This document shows positions 1 through 12,500 of a stretch of DNA of 64,000 bases, in pieces. The first letter of the stretch is position 1, and the number at the start of each line of letters is the position of its first letter. Below the pieces are notes generated by a model. The model saw nothing but the letters and a program-made list of their open reading frames with translations. It was not told the DNA's origin and ran no database searches. Both the position numbers and the translations under genes were made by a program. Source of the DNA: Trichostrongylus colubriformis (lineage: Eukaryota; Nematoda; Chromadorea; Rhabditida; Trichostrongylidae). The stretch covers positions 37,466,130 to 37,530,129 of the forward strand of contig OZ022261.1 in NCBI GenBank assembly GCA_963978905.1. The letters are read 5' to 3'.

Positions 1-3000
1 CCATTAAAACTGCTTTCTCCAGCAGTTTTTTCTATATGACAACTTATAATGAGCGCACTTATTGGGTTAGGGTCATAAAGACACCCATTTGTAACTGCGC
101 TTTGTTTTCAATTGGGCGACAACAAGTGTGTCATCGTGGAAATGATCGATCACCACTTGATACCACCTGGCTTTGGATGGCCGAGTGGTTCGAGGGTGCC
201 GGTGCCTCTCCCTGCTGCTTCGGCTTCTTCGAGGTCCCGCACAGCTCAAGAAAAAGGTTTGGTTGATGAGTCGTGATGGGTGCGTTTGGACAAGCGGATC
301 ATAAAACTCCTCAAAAGCGGATCGAATTTCGTAACACTTGATTTTTTAATCTCCCTATCAACGGTTATCGGTCATTATCACTTTCTATCGCTTACGATCT
401 GTGTTTGCACCGTTGCTAAGATGTGGCAAATATAACATATTAATTACAAGGTGGTATTGCGAGCAAGCAACGCGGCTACTGCAAATGGTACTGAGTGGGT
501 CTGTTGTTCCGCGAGCTTCGCTTCCAATGCTTAGGTGAATTCAAACAATTTTTATCAAAAATAAAACACGGCATGCTTCAACGGTCTTCTATTCCGGCCC
601 CAGCGGATATGATGTAAAGACGATATTCATACTTAACTCCAAGTATTCACCGTAAAAAATACCCATATAACGGCGAGAACAGGTGGCGAATGGAAATAAA
701 CAGCTGATCTCGCATTCTGTGCCGTATTTTTCGCGGCGCACACTTATAAAATTCGTATGGAAGCAAGGATGTCGCAGCAAGGCGCCACGGCAACAAGCCA
801 GTGGCTTTTCATTTTCAAACGGCATTCCAAAAGGACCTCACTTCTGGTTCCTATTGAAAAGGAGCCCCTGTAACGTGTGCAATCAGCGAAATCTCTAGAG
901 TATTTTTTGAATAATTACAAAAGTCTCTATAGCTGCAGGATCTTCTAAGTGCACTCTCGTAAAACACCATGCCCGAGTTACTCAATGCAGAACGCTTTTT
1001 TTTTTTGCAAAAAATGGAGCCACTGAGTAATTTCTGCGATGGAATGAATCCCATTAAATAAATTTATTCCGCAATTTCCCGCTTAATCTCTTGACCCGCC
1101 TGGTACCACCAGGTATCGTATACCAGTAACGGAATAATAGCGCAATTACCCACAACTGCTGGTCTAGCGGGTTGCTTTTTTAAGACTACCATTTTCGTTT
1201 GTGGTCAGGAGCTCTTCTCGTTTTGATCATTTCTGGAACCTTTACCTAGATCTGGTCCCCGTCATAAAGCCGAGATTTCCAGTCAGTCTCTCAGTAACAG
1301 GTGAAACCCATACGCAGACTACATATGTAAGAGGTCTCTAGCTCGCACCCATCGTCATCGCGAATTTCTTGCATAAGGGATCACACCCATAGGGGCTTCC
1401 ATTTGACCCAATACGACCTAACCGGGACACTTTCCCCAACTTCTGAGTTTGTATGAGTGCTTATATTACTATGGTACTAAGTACTTATGGTGTACACTGG
1501 AGTAGGGTGTGCTACTAAGCACAAGGGTTATAACAATCATGACAATAATATTAGGTTTATGCACAATTATTGCTGCTTTTTGCGCTTTTTTTTTACAGAA
1601 GTAGTGTTTTACTTGTTTAAGATTTCTTTATTTTGCCAATTACTTATATACTTCTGAGCAATCGCAGAACTTCATTTGTTGAACATTTTCATTGTTTTCA
1701 TCGAATCAATTTCGATCTAATAAGCAGTAGTTATGCATCAGTCGGATACCTAGGCTGGTGCGAACCTCGAAAATGATGCATACTGAGTGCGGTTCTTTCG
1801 TCCGCTAGAACACACATGCAGATGGACGAATAACAGACACGCTAGCTACGAAATAAGCGTCTCTGATTGCATGCTTGCGCTTGGTTAGTTAATGTGCTAG
1901 AGATGCAGCGGTAACGCCCAGAATACGGAAAGGCACCAACATTCGTGCCATTACCCCCGAGTTGATGATGAAGCAAACTAAGAAGTAACAGATTTCAACC
2001 TATTCTCCGTCATCCTCGGCATCGATAATATTTTGTATCTTTTTCTGTCATGCTTCGTCTTGTTATTGGGAAACTGATAACAAGCAACTCGGAGTGGGCT
2101 GTTCCGTGTTGTTCCGCTCTTGCGGTGGTGGATTGGGCCTTTGAGGAAGACCATCTGGTCGAAACGTCAGGCTATCAATAAATCCACCTAACAATGCCGT
2201 TGGCATGATAGAAGAAGATTCAAACTTAGAAATCACTCAAAACGATGCGATTATGCTGATCAATAGTTAGCATATTGGTGATACAGGACAAAAGTAGGCA
2301 AAAACGCTGTGTGTCAGCCTTTTTTTTTTTGCGAAGGCCCAGGATTACAGCCATTACTTTTGCGGTATTGTATGACAATGAAAGGCAGGAAAGTTCGAAA
2401 TTTTGACAAGTCTGGGTCTACGATCCCTCTGCAGCTGTTCTTAAACAACTCGCTCCAGTTAGCTGTCGATGATAGATATGTAGACATTGGCAAACATGTG
2501 GTCAATGAGGTTGTCACTCTCGAAAAATCTCACATCATTCCGTTGGTTTAGTCATTTTCCCTTCATCAAAACCCCTCTACCCACGCTCCTTTTTTACACC
2601 TTTAATAAGTATTTGTAAATATTGCGTAATTCGCCGCTACGCTTACGAGAGATCAAATAATGAAGCTTACTGTACACTTACTGTAATATAAATGAGTGAT
2701 CGAGCTGAATTCAGAAGAGTGTATATAAATTTGGATCGTGTTTAACTTGAAAGATCCGGTTATACCAGTTTAGTGCTCCATGGGAGGCTGAGATTAGCCG
2801 ATGTGATCGAAAGCATTGTAACTAATGAACCAGATCGGATTGGCATTATTCGAAGGAATATCAACAAATCTTCAACAAATCACCATGTTATTTATTGATG
2901 TGTATTATACCTATAATGCAAAGTAAACGAGTATCGATTTCAATCCCTTTGACGTTGCCCAAACAATAATATGTGTCTCGAACATGCTATATTTGACCTT

Positions 3001-6000
3001 CGCTAACAGCGTTTCTACCCCGTGATCAGATCATGAGGTGTGTCATTTACGTCAAGATTTCTAGCCTCTTCTCTTATCTTCTGTGCACTTTTTCAAAAAT
3101 GAGAATGATGGCTCTCTATCGGTTCTCGCATATGTGGACACTTCGATACAAATTTCTGCTTGATCATTATTTTCCAGGGAAATCTCGTATCTGCTCGATT
3201 ATTCCATCTTATCACCTAATCAATTGAGTAACACCTATGTATTTAGTGTACAACGGTGATTCGATTTCGGTTTGATTATTCACTGTGGAAAAAGGTGTTA
3301 CATAGGTGTGGAAAAACACTGAACGTTAAAGACACTAAGAGGGGTAAACTCGACAGACTGTGGTATATGAAAGTAGGGGTGCTCAGCAATGTTACAGGAG
3401 AGAAAGAACGAGACAAAATTGCGAAAAAGACCGAGAAATGAGAAAGCGAAGATCTCTTGCTCTCGCCCTTCCTCTGCGTCACTGGCTGGGATAGACTGCA
3501 GATGGGCGTAAAGGCTTAACCAGCAGGCTGCGAACGCTGTCCCGTCTTCGCGGGCAACCCGCCCGGCTGCAGGACTGCAGGACGACACGCTGTGCTGCGG
3601 GGTCGTGATGAGATCCCAAGCCGCGCTTTTTCAATGCGAGTTTCGCCACCTATCACTTATTTTGAAGTATGTTTGTTTCAGTGAACATGTATTCCCAAAT
3701 CTGTTTTCCCCTCACCCGTCCCAGTGCCTTCAAATGGAAAAGGGAGGGGCCGATACCTCTAAATCTCCAGTTCATTACAATCAACAAGTCAATAAAGTTG
3801 GAGGATGGGGTAAATAAAGAAGGGTATGAGTTTTACCTGATGATAAGGCTGGAAACGGAAGAAGCTCTCGGGTTGAAGAATCACTTGTCTTCACCCCGTA
3901 TTCTCATAGCGTTTTCGTTTTGATTACTAGCTGTCCTTGAGGATTCAGTCGTTCAGGGCATTTGATGTCTTTTGGGGCGATTTACAATTCGGGGGATTTC
4001 TTTCTTTATAGAATAACGTTATTATGATCTGTACTATTGCCGGATTACAGTTCAGTCAACATCAGGCCATTGTCGGATGAATCCCTTCTCAGTGCTCTTC
4101 CCATACTATAATATTGCTCTTCTATTATACTTGCTCTCATTACCTCCTTTGAATACGTAATACTGATATGTTACTCTCCAACTATTATGTTAGCCATGGC
4201 GATGACCATTCTCATAATTCACTCAATACTGGGTGGTTGCACTGCTGTAATCACATCACTATGAAATAGGGCTGTTGTCAGTGCTTGACTGGTTTTCTGG
4301 CAGTGCAGTACTTATCACATTTGTGTCATCCTAAGGGTGTATCTTCAGACTAGCAATCCCAAAAAGCCGTCTGGTTACCACACTAGAGGGCGTGGTCGCA
4401 AATTCGCGCTGGGTAAGTTCTAGCTGTCACCTGTGGCTGGTTGCCTTTTAATGGAGAAATAACGGCGGAAGCGATATCTGTGATATCGAGTGCTATAGAA
4501 ATGCAGTGGTCACCATAAGCTGAGATACGGAACACCGTCTCACGTTACCGGAAAACAGTTTGTCGCGCGTTACGTTGCTGGCGGCAAACGCTGCCATCGA
4601 ACGATTCTTTTGACACACACGCCTTTTTTATACGTTTTCCCTAAATTACTGAAAATATTCGTCAGTCATCTCCGAGTCTCTTTCTCATTCATCATTCTTA
4701 TGCTTGACCTTTTTTTGCGGCAGGCGTACAATGCACTTTTCTATAACCCGGTATTTCATTGCATAACGTGTCATGCTAGTTCTATCCGGTGTTACTAGAG
4801 TGTAGTAGTAGGGTATCAGCTTCAATGGGCCATTTAATCTCACTGAAAATAGGAGTTTTCGGAGAGTGAATGAACAGATAAGCTAAAGCCCGCGCTACCT
4901 GAGAGAAACGTCCAGCCTCGGGCGGAACTAACCCCTGCACCCATGCCTTCAGGCTAAAGTGCTAGGCCATTTCACTACCAAAGTCCCGCACCTGCTACTG
5001 GCCTGGGTACGAGTAAATGAAAGAGTTTATGCAAAAAAAAGCTCACGACAACGCCACTCACTTCTGTGGCTTCTTCATAGTGGTAATTCCTGGCTGAAGG
5101 CATTCACAGTATGTCCTATATATTCTTTTTTTCACGGACTTACGCAGAAATTGCAGCGTGTTTGTTGGATATCATCCTTCAAGTAGATAAGTACACCATC
5201 CTCATACTTCATGAACGATGTTCCATGCCTTCGTTCTCTTTTTCAAATATTTTTCAAAATTATTCAACGCACATCCTCCAGATCGATTGCCTCGCGTTTT
5301 CTGTTTTCCGTTTGACGTTATGTTTTCAAACCCCTTTCTTCAGCTGAAATCCATGAAATCGCGTATTTCGGACTAACCAGTAAGCCTTCTTCCAGCACTA
5401 TGGGCTAGGCTGAGGGCTCTGACGAGGATTGCTCGACAGGGGAGGGTCGTATTTTGGCTTGGAAAATGGTCGTATTTAGGTTGAAGGGGAGTGGTAACTT
5501 AAAATTTTCACCGCTATTCCTCGACGGCCCCATCCCTTTATAGGAAGATTTTGAGCCCCATGAACTACGAGGTGATCTCTAAAAAAAGGTCATAAGTCAA
5601 TCGGTAATCATACTTTGTACTAGGTAGCTGGTAGCGGTGGTATGATTGTTACCTGACGACTTTTTGGAGGCTCGGTGATATACGCAGACAGCCGTGCGAC
5701 GACAGTTCTGCGGACGGCGACGGGGCAACGGGGTGACGGGAAAAGGAGGCATCGAACAGACAGCGGAAGGAGGTGGCAGATGGAGACAGAGGGGTCGTAT
5801 TTTTTCAAAAAAATTTGGAGGTGTCGTACCGCACACCCCTTTTTTGGAGGGAGGTTGTACTTCTAGAAAATATTCTTTCAGTTCAGGTGACCTTGCTGGC
5901 GCCACTCAGAACTTACATTACCTTGTTACTGCAGCATTTTCCAAACAAGTGAATTGCTGAGTTTTTCTACATAATAAATATGTCATAATAAGACCAGAAT

Positions 6001-6333
6001 TCGTCCCTGACTTACCGCTAATACTTTTACAATAGTTTCTTAATGGGTTATACAATCTAGAGAGTTTATACTAGAAATCGCACGGCCAATCGATAATTGA
6101 TTGCCGCTGTTTATTCGGGCTTGTTCTGTCTTCATGAGATTTATAAAAAATTCCCTTTTCAGATAGCAGGTCAGCCATCGTAAACCATCGCCTTGTCCGG
6201 AAAACCTTGCCAAGCAGGGAAGTGTGCTGGAACAGTGACGTTACATAGAGATGTGTGCCCAAAGTCACCGATATGGATAAACCCGTGAGATCTCGTTTTC
6301 GGATTCGGTTTCATTGACGTCTGTTCTTGCATT
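1..6333. other. Intergenic region left of the peptidase gene; no supportable gene
   Basis: I found no splice-linked coding exons here. Open frames are short, lack a recognisable domain, and several overlap on both strands. The region holds a dispersed repeat copy (about 3255-3605), a Penelope/hammerhead-like motif (about 2141-2171), a degenerate tRNA-like box near position 180, and poly-T and AT-rich stretches. The 80-codon frame at 2309-2551 is the least noise-like, but I cannot assign it to a family. Confidence 0.6.
3255..3605 (+). repeat. Dispersed repeat, founding copy in this window
   Basis: It contains GACTGTGGTATATGAAAGTA, GGGGTGCTCAGCAATG and AGAAAGAACGAGAC, then a GC-rich block (CTGTCCCGTCTTCGCGGGCA). 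It is homologous to 19830-20135 (+) and to the complement of 39650-39890. No transposase is seen and the target-site duplication is not resolved. Confidence 0.7.
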
Positions 6334-6568
6334 ATGGCAACTCACACGCATGCGTCGCATCTTTCATACCAGCTGTGGTCTTCGACCGACACGGCACTTT
6401 CTGGTTTTAGGACACCGTATATTGAGCGACTGTCGAATTCAACATTTCAGAACACCTCTGACGGAACTCGCCAGTCGCGTAAATTCGTCCGACTCCTCAT
6501 TGCAGCATTCTTCTCCGTTACGATAATTCTAGTGGTTGTTTCCATTGCCTTACTTTTAACACAAGAAC
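6334..6568 (+). other. First coding exon of the peptidase: cytosolic tail and membrane anchor
   Basis: The ATG at 6334 opens a 78-codon frame. A polar segment of about 53 residues ends in basic residues (RQSRKFVR), then a hydrophobic stretch (about residues 54-75) of Ile, Leu, Val, Ala and Phe. There is no cleavable signal, so this is a type II signal anchor as in DPP4. The exon ends in phase 1 at a strong GTGAGT donor. I see no obvious trans-splice acceptor just upstream, so a 5' untranslated exon or alternative first exon is possible. Confidence 0.85.
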
Positions 6569-9500
6569 GTGAGTATTTCTTAGTAGAAGCTCATATCTAA
6601 CGAAGAGAGTCTGAGTGTTGTAGCTGGGTTGGGACCAGGGTCAAGCCTCTGTCGAGGGATCCTCGGCAGAGGGTCGTAATCGTTGAGGTAGGCAGTGACC
6701 ATCGGAATTTCTCAGGTTGAGGGTCCAAAGTGTAAGGGGGAGATGTGATAGAAGTGATTGACTGGTTCAAACCCCAAACTGAAATTTCATTTAATCTTCA
6801 CTTAAAAACTCGAGGGACATACAGAAAGCGCCCCCGCCCCCCACATATAGGAAACGAAATAAGACACCAATTTTTCAATATTAGTGCTGAAGAGGATAGG
6901 AGAGGAGAGCGCATGGACAACCCAAAAGATTAACAGACAACGTTCGCTGTTCGCTTGACCTTCTTGGAATTGTGGTCCGAGAACAAGGTGTCAAGCTTCT
7001 GCAACCAAACGCGCATCAATTATGCAGTGGTAAGAGGTCGATACATGATGCCTTGTTCACAGGGCACAATTCCAAGACGACCACGAGGATTGTGTATCCT
7101 TTAACGTGATGGATCGTCGATGGAAACCTCATGCATGGCTCGATCCACAATGGAGCAGGCCAACGCCAATAGTCCTTTCATCGGTCGTTTGCACCGAGAA
7201 CTTTTACAAAGAGACCTCCGCAACTCACCGATTAGCCATAGTGAGCGTATGTATCCACGGGTAACAGCGTGGATATTTTGATCGATATTTTGGTTAATGT
7301 TTCTAGAGGAATTTCCCTTTATCCTGCCCAGGAGAAGACTTTCTGATTTTACTCTAATAGTCGAGGTAGTCTTTCGACAAGATACCTCTTAAAACATCTG
7401 ATCCGCAGTTTATGAGATCTGGCGTTCTGCATTAACTGAGAATGTCTAAACAAGAAATAGACGCGTAAAAGCGTAAAAGAAGTAAAGGAAGACACTCCTC
7501 AAAGGCCCTCACACGATTGTTCAGGCTCCAGACTTATAGTATTAGTGCCATAAACTGCATTGATATATGAGGAGAAAATGTAAAAGGAAACAAGACACAT
7601 TGAGGGAAACTTTTAGATAAAGTGCGACTTTGAGTCTTTCAGCAGTGCACCATACACTTCCAATACTGACACTTCCGTTCGAGAAAGAATCACAAAAATG
7701 AAAGCCGTGAAAACAACGACGCAAACGGAGGAGGACAAGCACCACAATGACACCGTACCGTATCTGCACCGGGCTTGCCTTGCGCATTGAACATGGTCAA
7801 ATGTCACTAATGTGATTATGACTCCGCTGCAGAATATAATGCCATCCCACATTGCCCGAGAGATGCAAACTGTTGATATTAGCATTGTACGCTCACTCAT
7901 TCCGTTACATTACTTGAATGTTTGAAGACGTGTGATGAAAACTCATAAAGTGAGCCACCCAAATAAAAGTTAAGGTTAAAGAACTAAACGTGGCAAAATC
8001 CCTAGTGAAAGGGGCGCCCTCGAACTTTGGTGGAGGCTTTGTTTTCAACACCTGCCACTTAATTTATCCCAATCCGCGCCTCTTTTTAACCTGGCCCGCC
8101 CACTTGCGAAATTAACAGTGAGGAAGAGTTTTATTCCTCAGATTTTTGACTGTTTCTGCCTCTTTTTCCTTCATTTTCCTACTGATAAGCACCTCGACTA
8201 TCATACTCAGTGCTCTTTCCATATAAGGCCCGAATTTTCCCTACCACTGCCTTTAAAGACGCCGGAAGGGGGCGATTTCGGCTTACGTTATGGGCTGGCT
8301 TACAGTGGTTTGCAGCTCGTTAGTTGCACATACGACGCCTCGCCAAGACGACGAGTGCGAATTCACTGGACAATTTTTCATGGAGCCCTTTCTTCTCACT
8401 GTTTCCTTATTTTTTCCCTTCATTCTTTTAATTGTTTGTTGCTGTGCGCTCTTCCTCTTGTTTAAAGCCATAATGAATGAAATCAAATTCGCCCTACGCG
8501 ACATCAAATGACAGTGGCGTTAAGTTCGAAGGAAGTTGCGACCATTTGAAGTGAATCACTTCGAAATTTTTCAAAATTTTCCTCCTCTGGATTTCCATAC
8601 AGAGAACTACACCACCATCAGAGAAACCAAGGGACCATTAGATTTACCTTAGAAAGATATTAAGTAACAGCTCACACTACTCCAAAAAACTGAGTTTCGG
8701 AAAGTTATGAGTATTTGAACGTTTTTTTTTTTGAGGGGGCGGGGTCGTATTTCTTGGGAATTTCCCTTCCCGTCACGCTTGACCTTGGTTGGGACAGTCC
8801 AACTAGTTCAGGTTATGTAGGGAGGCAGCGGTCACGCCCATAGCGCGCGGAGAGGCAGATCGCGCGGCCCAGTGACCTCGTCAGTCCTGACGCACACGCG
8901 TTGTAGCTGTAACTGAAAATGGTTCATTTTAGCAGTGAATCTTAGCGAAGATGAGTCACATCGAGCGATTCCTTCGAACAGGGATGGTAACCGCTCCGCT
9001 ACTCGATTATCATTCCGACATCAACGTCCTGAATACCGTAAATTCACATTTGACGACCTTTTCTCTGGGAAAGTGTTTCTCAAAGATACCTACACGACGG
9101 CGTGGACGCGTGATGGCGGTCTTATTCGAACAAAGGACGAGTACTCTGAGGTAAGAGGATGCTTCATGGTTCGATGTGGAATAGTTTTAGAACGAAATCG
9201 GAATTCGTACCCTACTTCCTCAACACAGTTTGCTTCTCACTTCATGTCGTGCTTTAGATTTACATTCTATTCAGTCAATGATAGATGGTATGTTACTTGT
9301 AATGTAATTATTCCAGACTCCTTCGGTAGCATCTATCATCAAGCCAGGAACTTTCAATGCTGTACCATATCTATCGGATTCCTCTATTATGAACACCATG
9401 TCGTCCAACAGTAAATACGCCTATACCTCAGAGACACTCAAGACTGTGCGTTCATTGCTTCATTTTGCAACAAACGTCAGATTGCCTCCCTGCTTGGAGC

Positions 9501-12500
9501 TAAAATGAAGGAGACATCCCATTCTCGGAAATCGATATCGGATGTGAAACATATGGAAACGATCACTCATGAAAAGTGTAGAAAATGGCAGCACCCACCC
9601 CCTCCTCCTCCTCCCTCCCCCCCCCCCCCCCTCCCCCGAATCCCTGGACTGGCCAGATTTCAGTTCCTCTCTCTAGAAGCTCTTGAGGGACGCTCGATTC
9701 TATCGTGACCCAGATCGGGATGCCGCGCAGCACGCCGCGTGCGGTACACGGTATAACGGTAGGTAACGCGTCGAGTCACGTTTAGACGAGGATTAACTTG
9801 TACATCTTTCAACAGTTCCAACTCTCTTGAAACTTTCAAGAGATATCACAAATTTCATTGAAATAAATGGAGAAAATGAAAAGGAAAAAGGGTTTCAATA
9901 ATGATTTGACTGTAAGGAGCGACTGCTTCTAACGCTTCAGCTATTGTTAGTAGATGTTGTAAGTAGAAGGTCAAAAGTCACTTCACGTATTTTACCGCCT
10001 GAACTAATCGGTGAAACATTGGTGAATCGATTCTTTCGTGATCTTTCGTGACCCGACAGCCTAGCGCCGCACTGCGCGGCATCCCGATCTGGGTCACGAT
10101 AGAATCGACATACACCCAGCTTCTAGAAGCCGGCATAAGGTATAATTTCTGTGTTCAAGAATGGAAACATGTCTTATGCAATGAGCGGTATAGGTCTAAG
10201 CGGAAGGTGTGTGGTGCAACACGCTGTAATAGACGCGCTTTCCTTAATGTGTGTGTATCCTTATGTCCGGATTTCGCACTGCGGGCTGTGGCGTGTGACG
10301 CGATGCTTGCGAGCAAGAGGCGCCTTATGTAGTTGGGCCCTAGAGTGCTGACAGGGAAACTACATAAGGCGCCGCTAGCATTACCGTGTAATGCTTCAAG
10401 ACCCAGCATCACACGGCGCTCCTAACTCGTACTCATCGCATCGCATGCCATACCGCGCGATGCTAAGCCTTGACACAAGGTACACACCCTTCCTTGAAAA
10501 AATGCTATATGTCGGTGACACGGCGAGCAGGGAAACTCGTACGCAGTGTAAAAGTGTGGGCCAAATTGTTGGCCATTCTGTGTATGCGTCAATGGCGCGG
10601 AAAAATGAATGGAAACTAGTTTGTTTTCATAACATTCACTACAAATCGGAAATCACATCACAGTTGCTAGGATAAACTTGTGAAGAGGAATTTATGGGAG
10701 ATCGGAAACCGCAAACCGGCATTTTAGATATTTCGATACTCTAATGAAGCCTTGTATCGAATCTTCCGTATTGAAAATGGCACACGGATTGGGTACGTTC
10801 GATTTTTGCATGACAAGGATCATTTCGACTTATCATTTGATTTTTTCGCTTTCGTAACGGAAAATCTTCACTTTCACCAAACTTCTTCATTTCTGCACCT
10901 CCATCTTTTCATAATTTTTTTTCCATTTCCAGAGAGCCGCTACCTGTTGGTCCAACAAAGGATGGTACAGAGACGGTTCTTGTTTTCAAGTGGAATCCGA
11001 ATCCAGTTAAAAACGACTTTGTTAGTAATGGCGAAAGTATCCGAAATATTTTTCTATTAAGTTATTCTAAAACGAAGCTGATGAGTGAACTTTTTTGAGG
11101 TCTTCGTTCATGATTATAATATATACTATCAAGCCGATCCCGAGAAACTAGGAAGTGCTCGACAGCTGACAAAGGACGGTCATTACCTGTTGCGATACGG
11201 TGTCTCGGACTGGTTGTACGAAGGTACGTGTATATGATCGTACATAAAACGCTCTATTCAGCCATGAAGAGAAATCATCAGTAATACAATGTGCCCTGAA
11301 GTAGTGTGTTTTTGGCACCTCCCACAGAATTGTGACTGGTTCTTCTTAAAGGCAGCATTAAGGGAAAGTCGGACGAAAAGTAAAAGAAATAGTGCATATG
11401 AAAGTCGAGATGCCTAGTAACAGGATAGTGGAGAAAAAACAGATGGAAATGGCTCAAAACCCGAGAAATAGGACCCCCTTTCCACTGTTGATTCTCGACG
11501 CGGATGACCTGTCTGTCAAGAGGGGAGTGGTCCGATCTAGTTTTCCATTGGCATGTTGCCAAGTAAACACAGGGGAATGTTTGGAAATACGATAACATCT
11601 ATTTTTTGAGTGAGTTTCAAGCTAAGACTGCGAAAGCGCGCCGCAAAACCTCCGATCCTGCCCCATCTCCTTGGCCGCTCCCACCACAGTCAATCGGGAA
11701 TTACGTCATCGAGAGGCGGGACCGCTGTGTCCAAGAGGCGGAACCGCTGCATGATTGCGGCGTTTTGCAGGGTTTCTACAGCTTGGAGGGGCGCTTTTTC
11801 ACTGGGATTTCGCCACAGATAGCCTTCTTAGGCCCAGGACTACCATGTAGTGGCTTCTAGTAGGGATTTCTCCATTACCGCATTGCCCCTAATGATGTCT
11901 TTAACACTCGCCAATCACAGCGTGCCAGTTATCTTGTGAAGAGTACACTTGCTAAGCACTGTGACTCAAATTTTTTGGTGTGACCATCAGATTTTCTTAA
12001 TTATCATCTCAATAAAAGTAAAATTTACAGTGTCTTTTCAAGGTGTGTTCGATGTTATACTTTATACTGAGTTTTTAAGAGGAAATCCTGTCATCGGCTG
12101 AGGCGCTTTGGTGGTCTGATTCCGGAAACTACATTTCATACCTAAGGTATAACATTTTCTTCCACTTAACGAGATCGAGCGAGTGTCGATACCTAAACAA
12201 TTTGAGTTTTGAACCATTTAGACCAGTATAAGCATGTCGTACAGTGGGTTTTCTTCCACATTTTCCCCTCCAGTATACAATTTTTCATTACAGGCTGGAT
12301 GATCGGTCCGTGAATCGAGTCTATATACCGAAATACCTGAGGAATTCCCAGTATCCACGGTAAGCCTTGCATTCCACTCAATACTCGCTCAATAATTCAT
12401 GCCAATTCTTTTTAAGATATATGGAAGTACCATATCCGAAAGCAGGTGTTGAGGAGAACCCGCAGACTGTCCAGTACATTTGGTCGCTGAAGACTGGTGA

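Noticed and set aside
2309..2551. 80-codon frame with some protein-like character
   Set aside because: No family match, a competing frame on the opposite strand, and it begins in a poly-T run.
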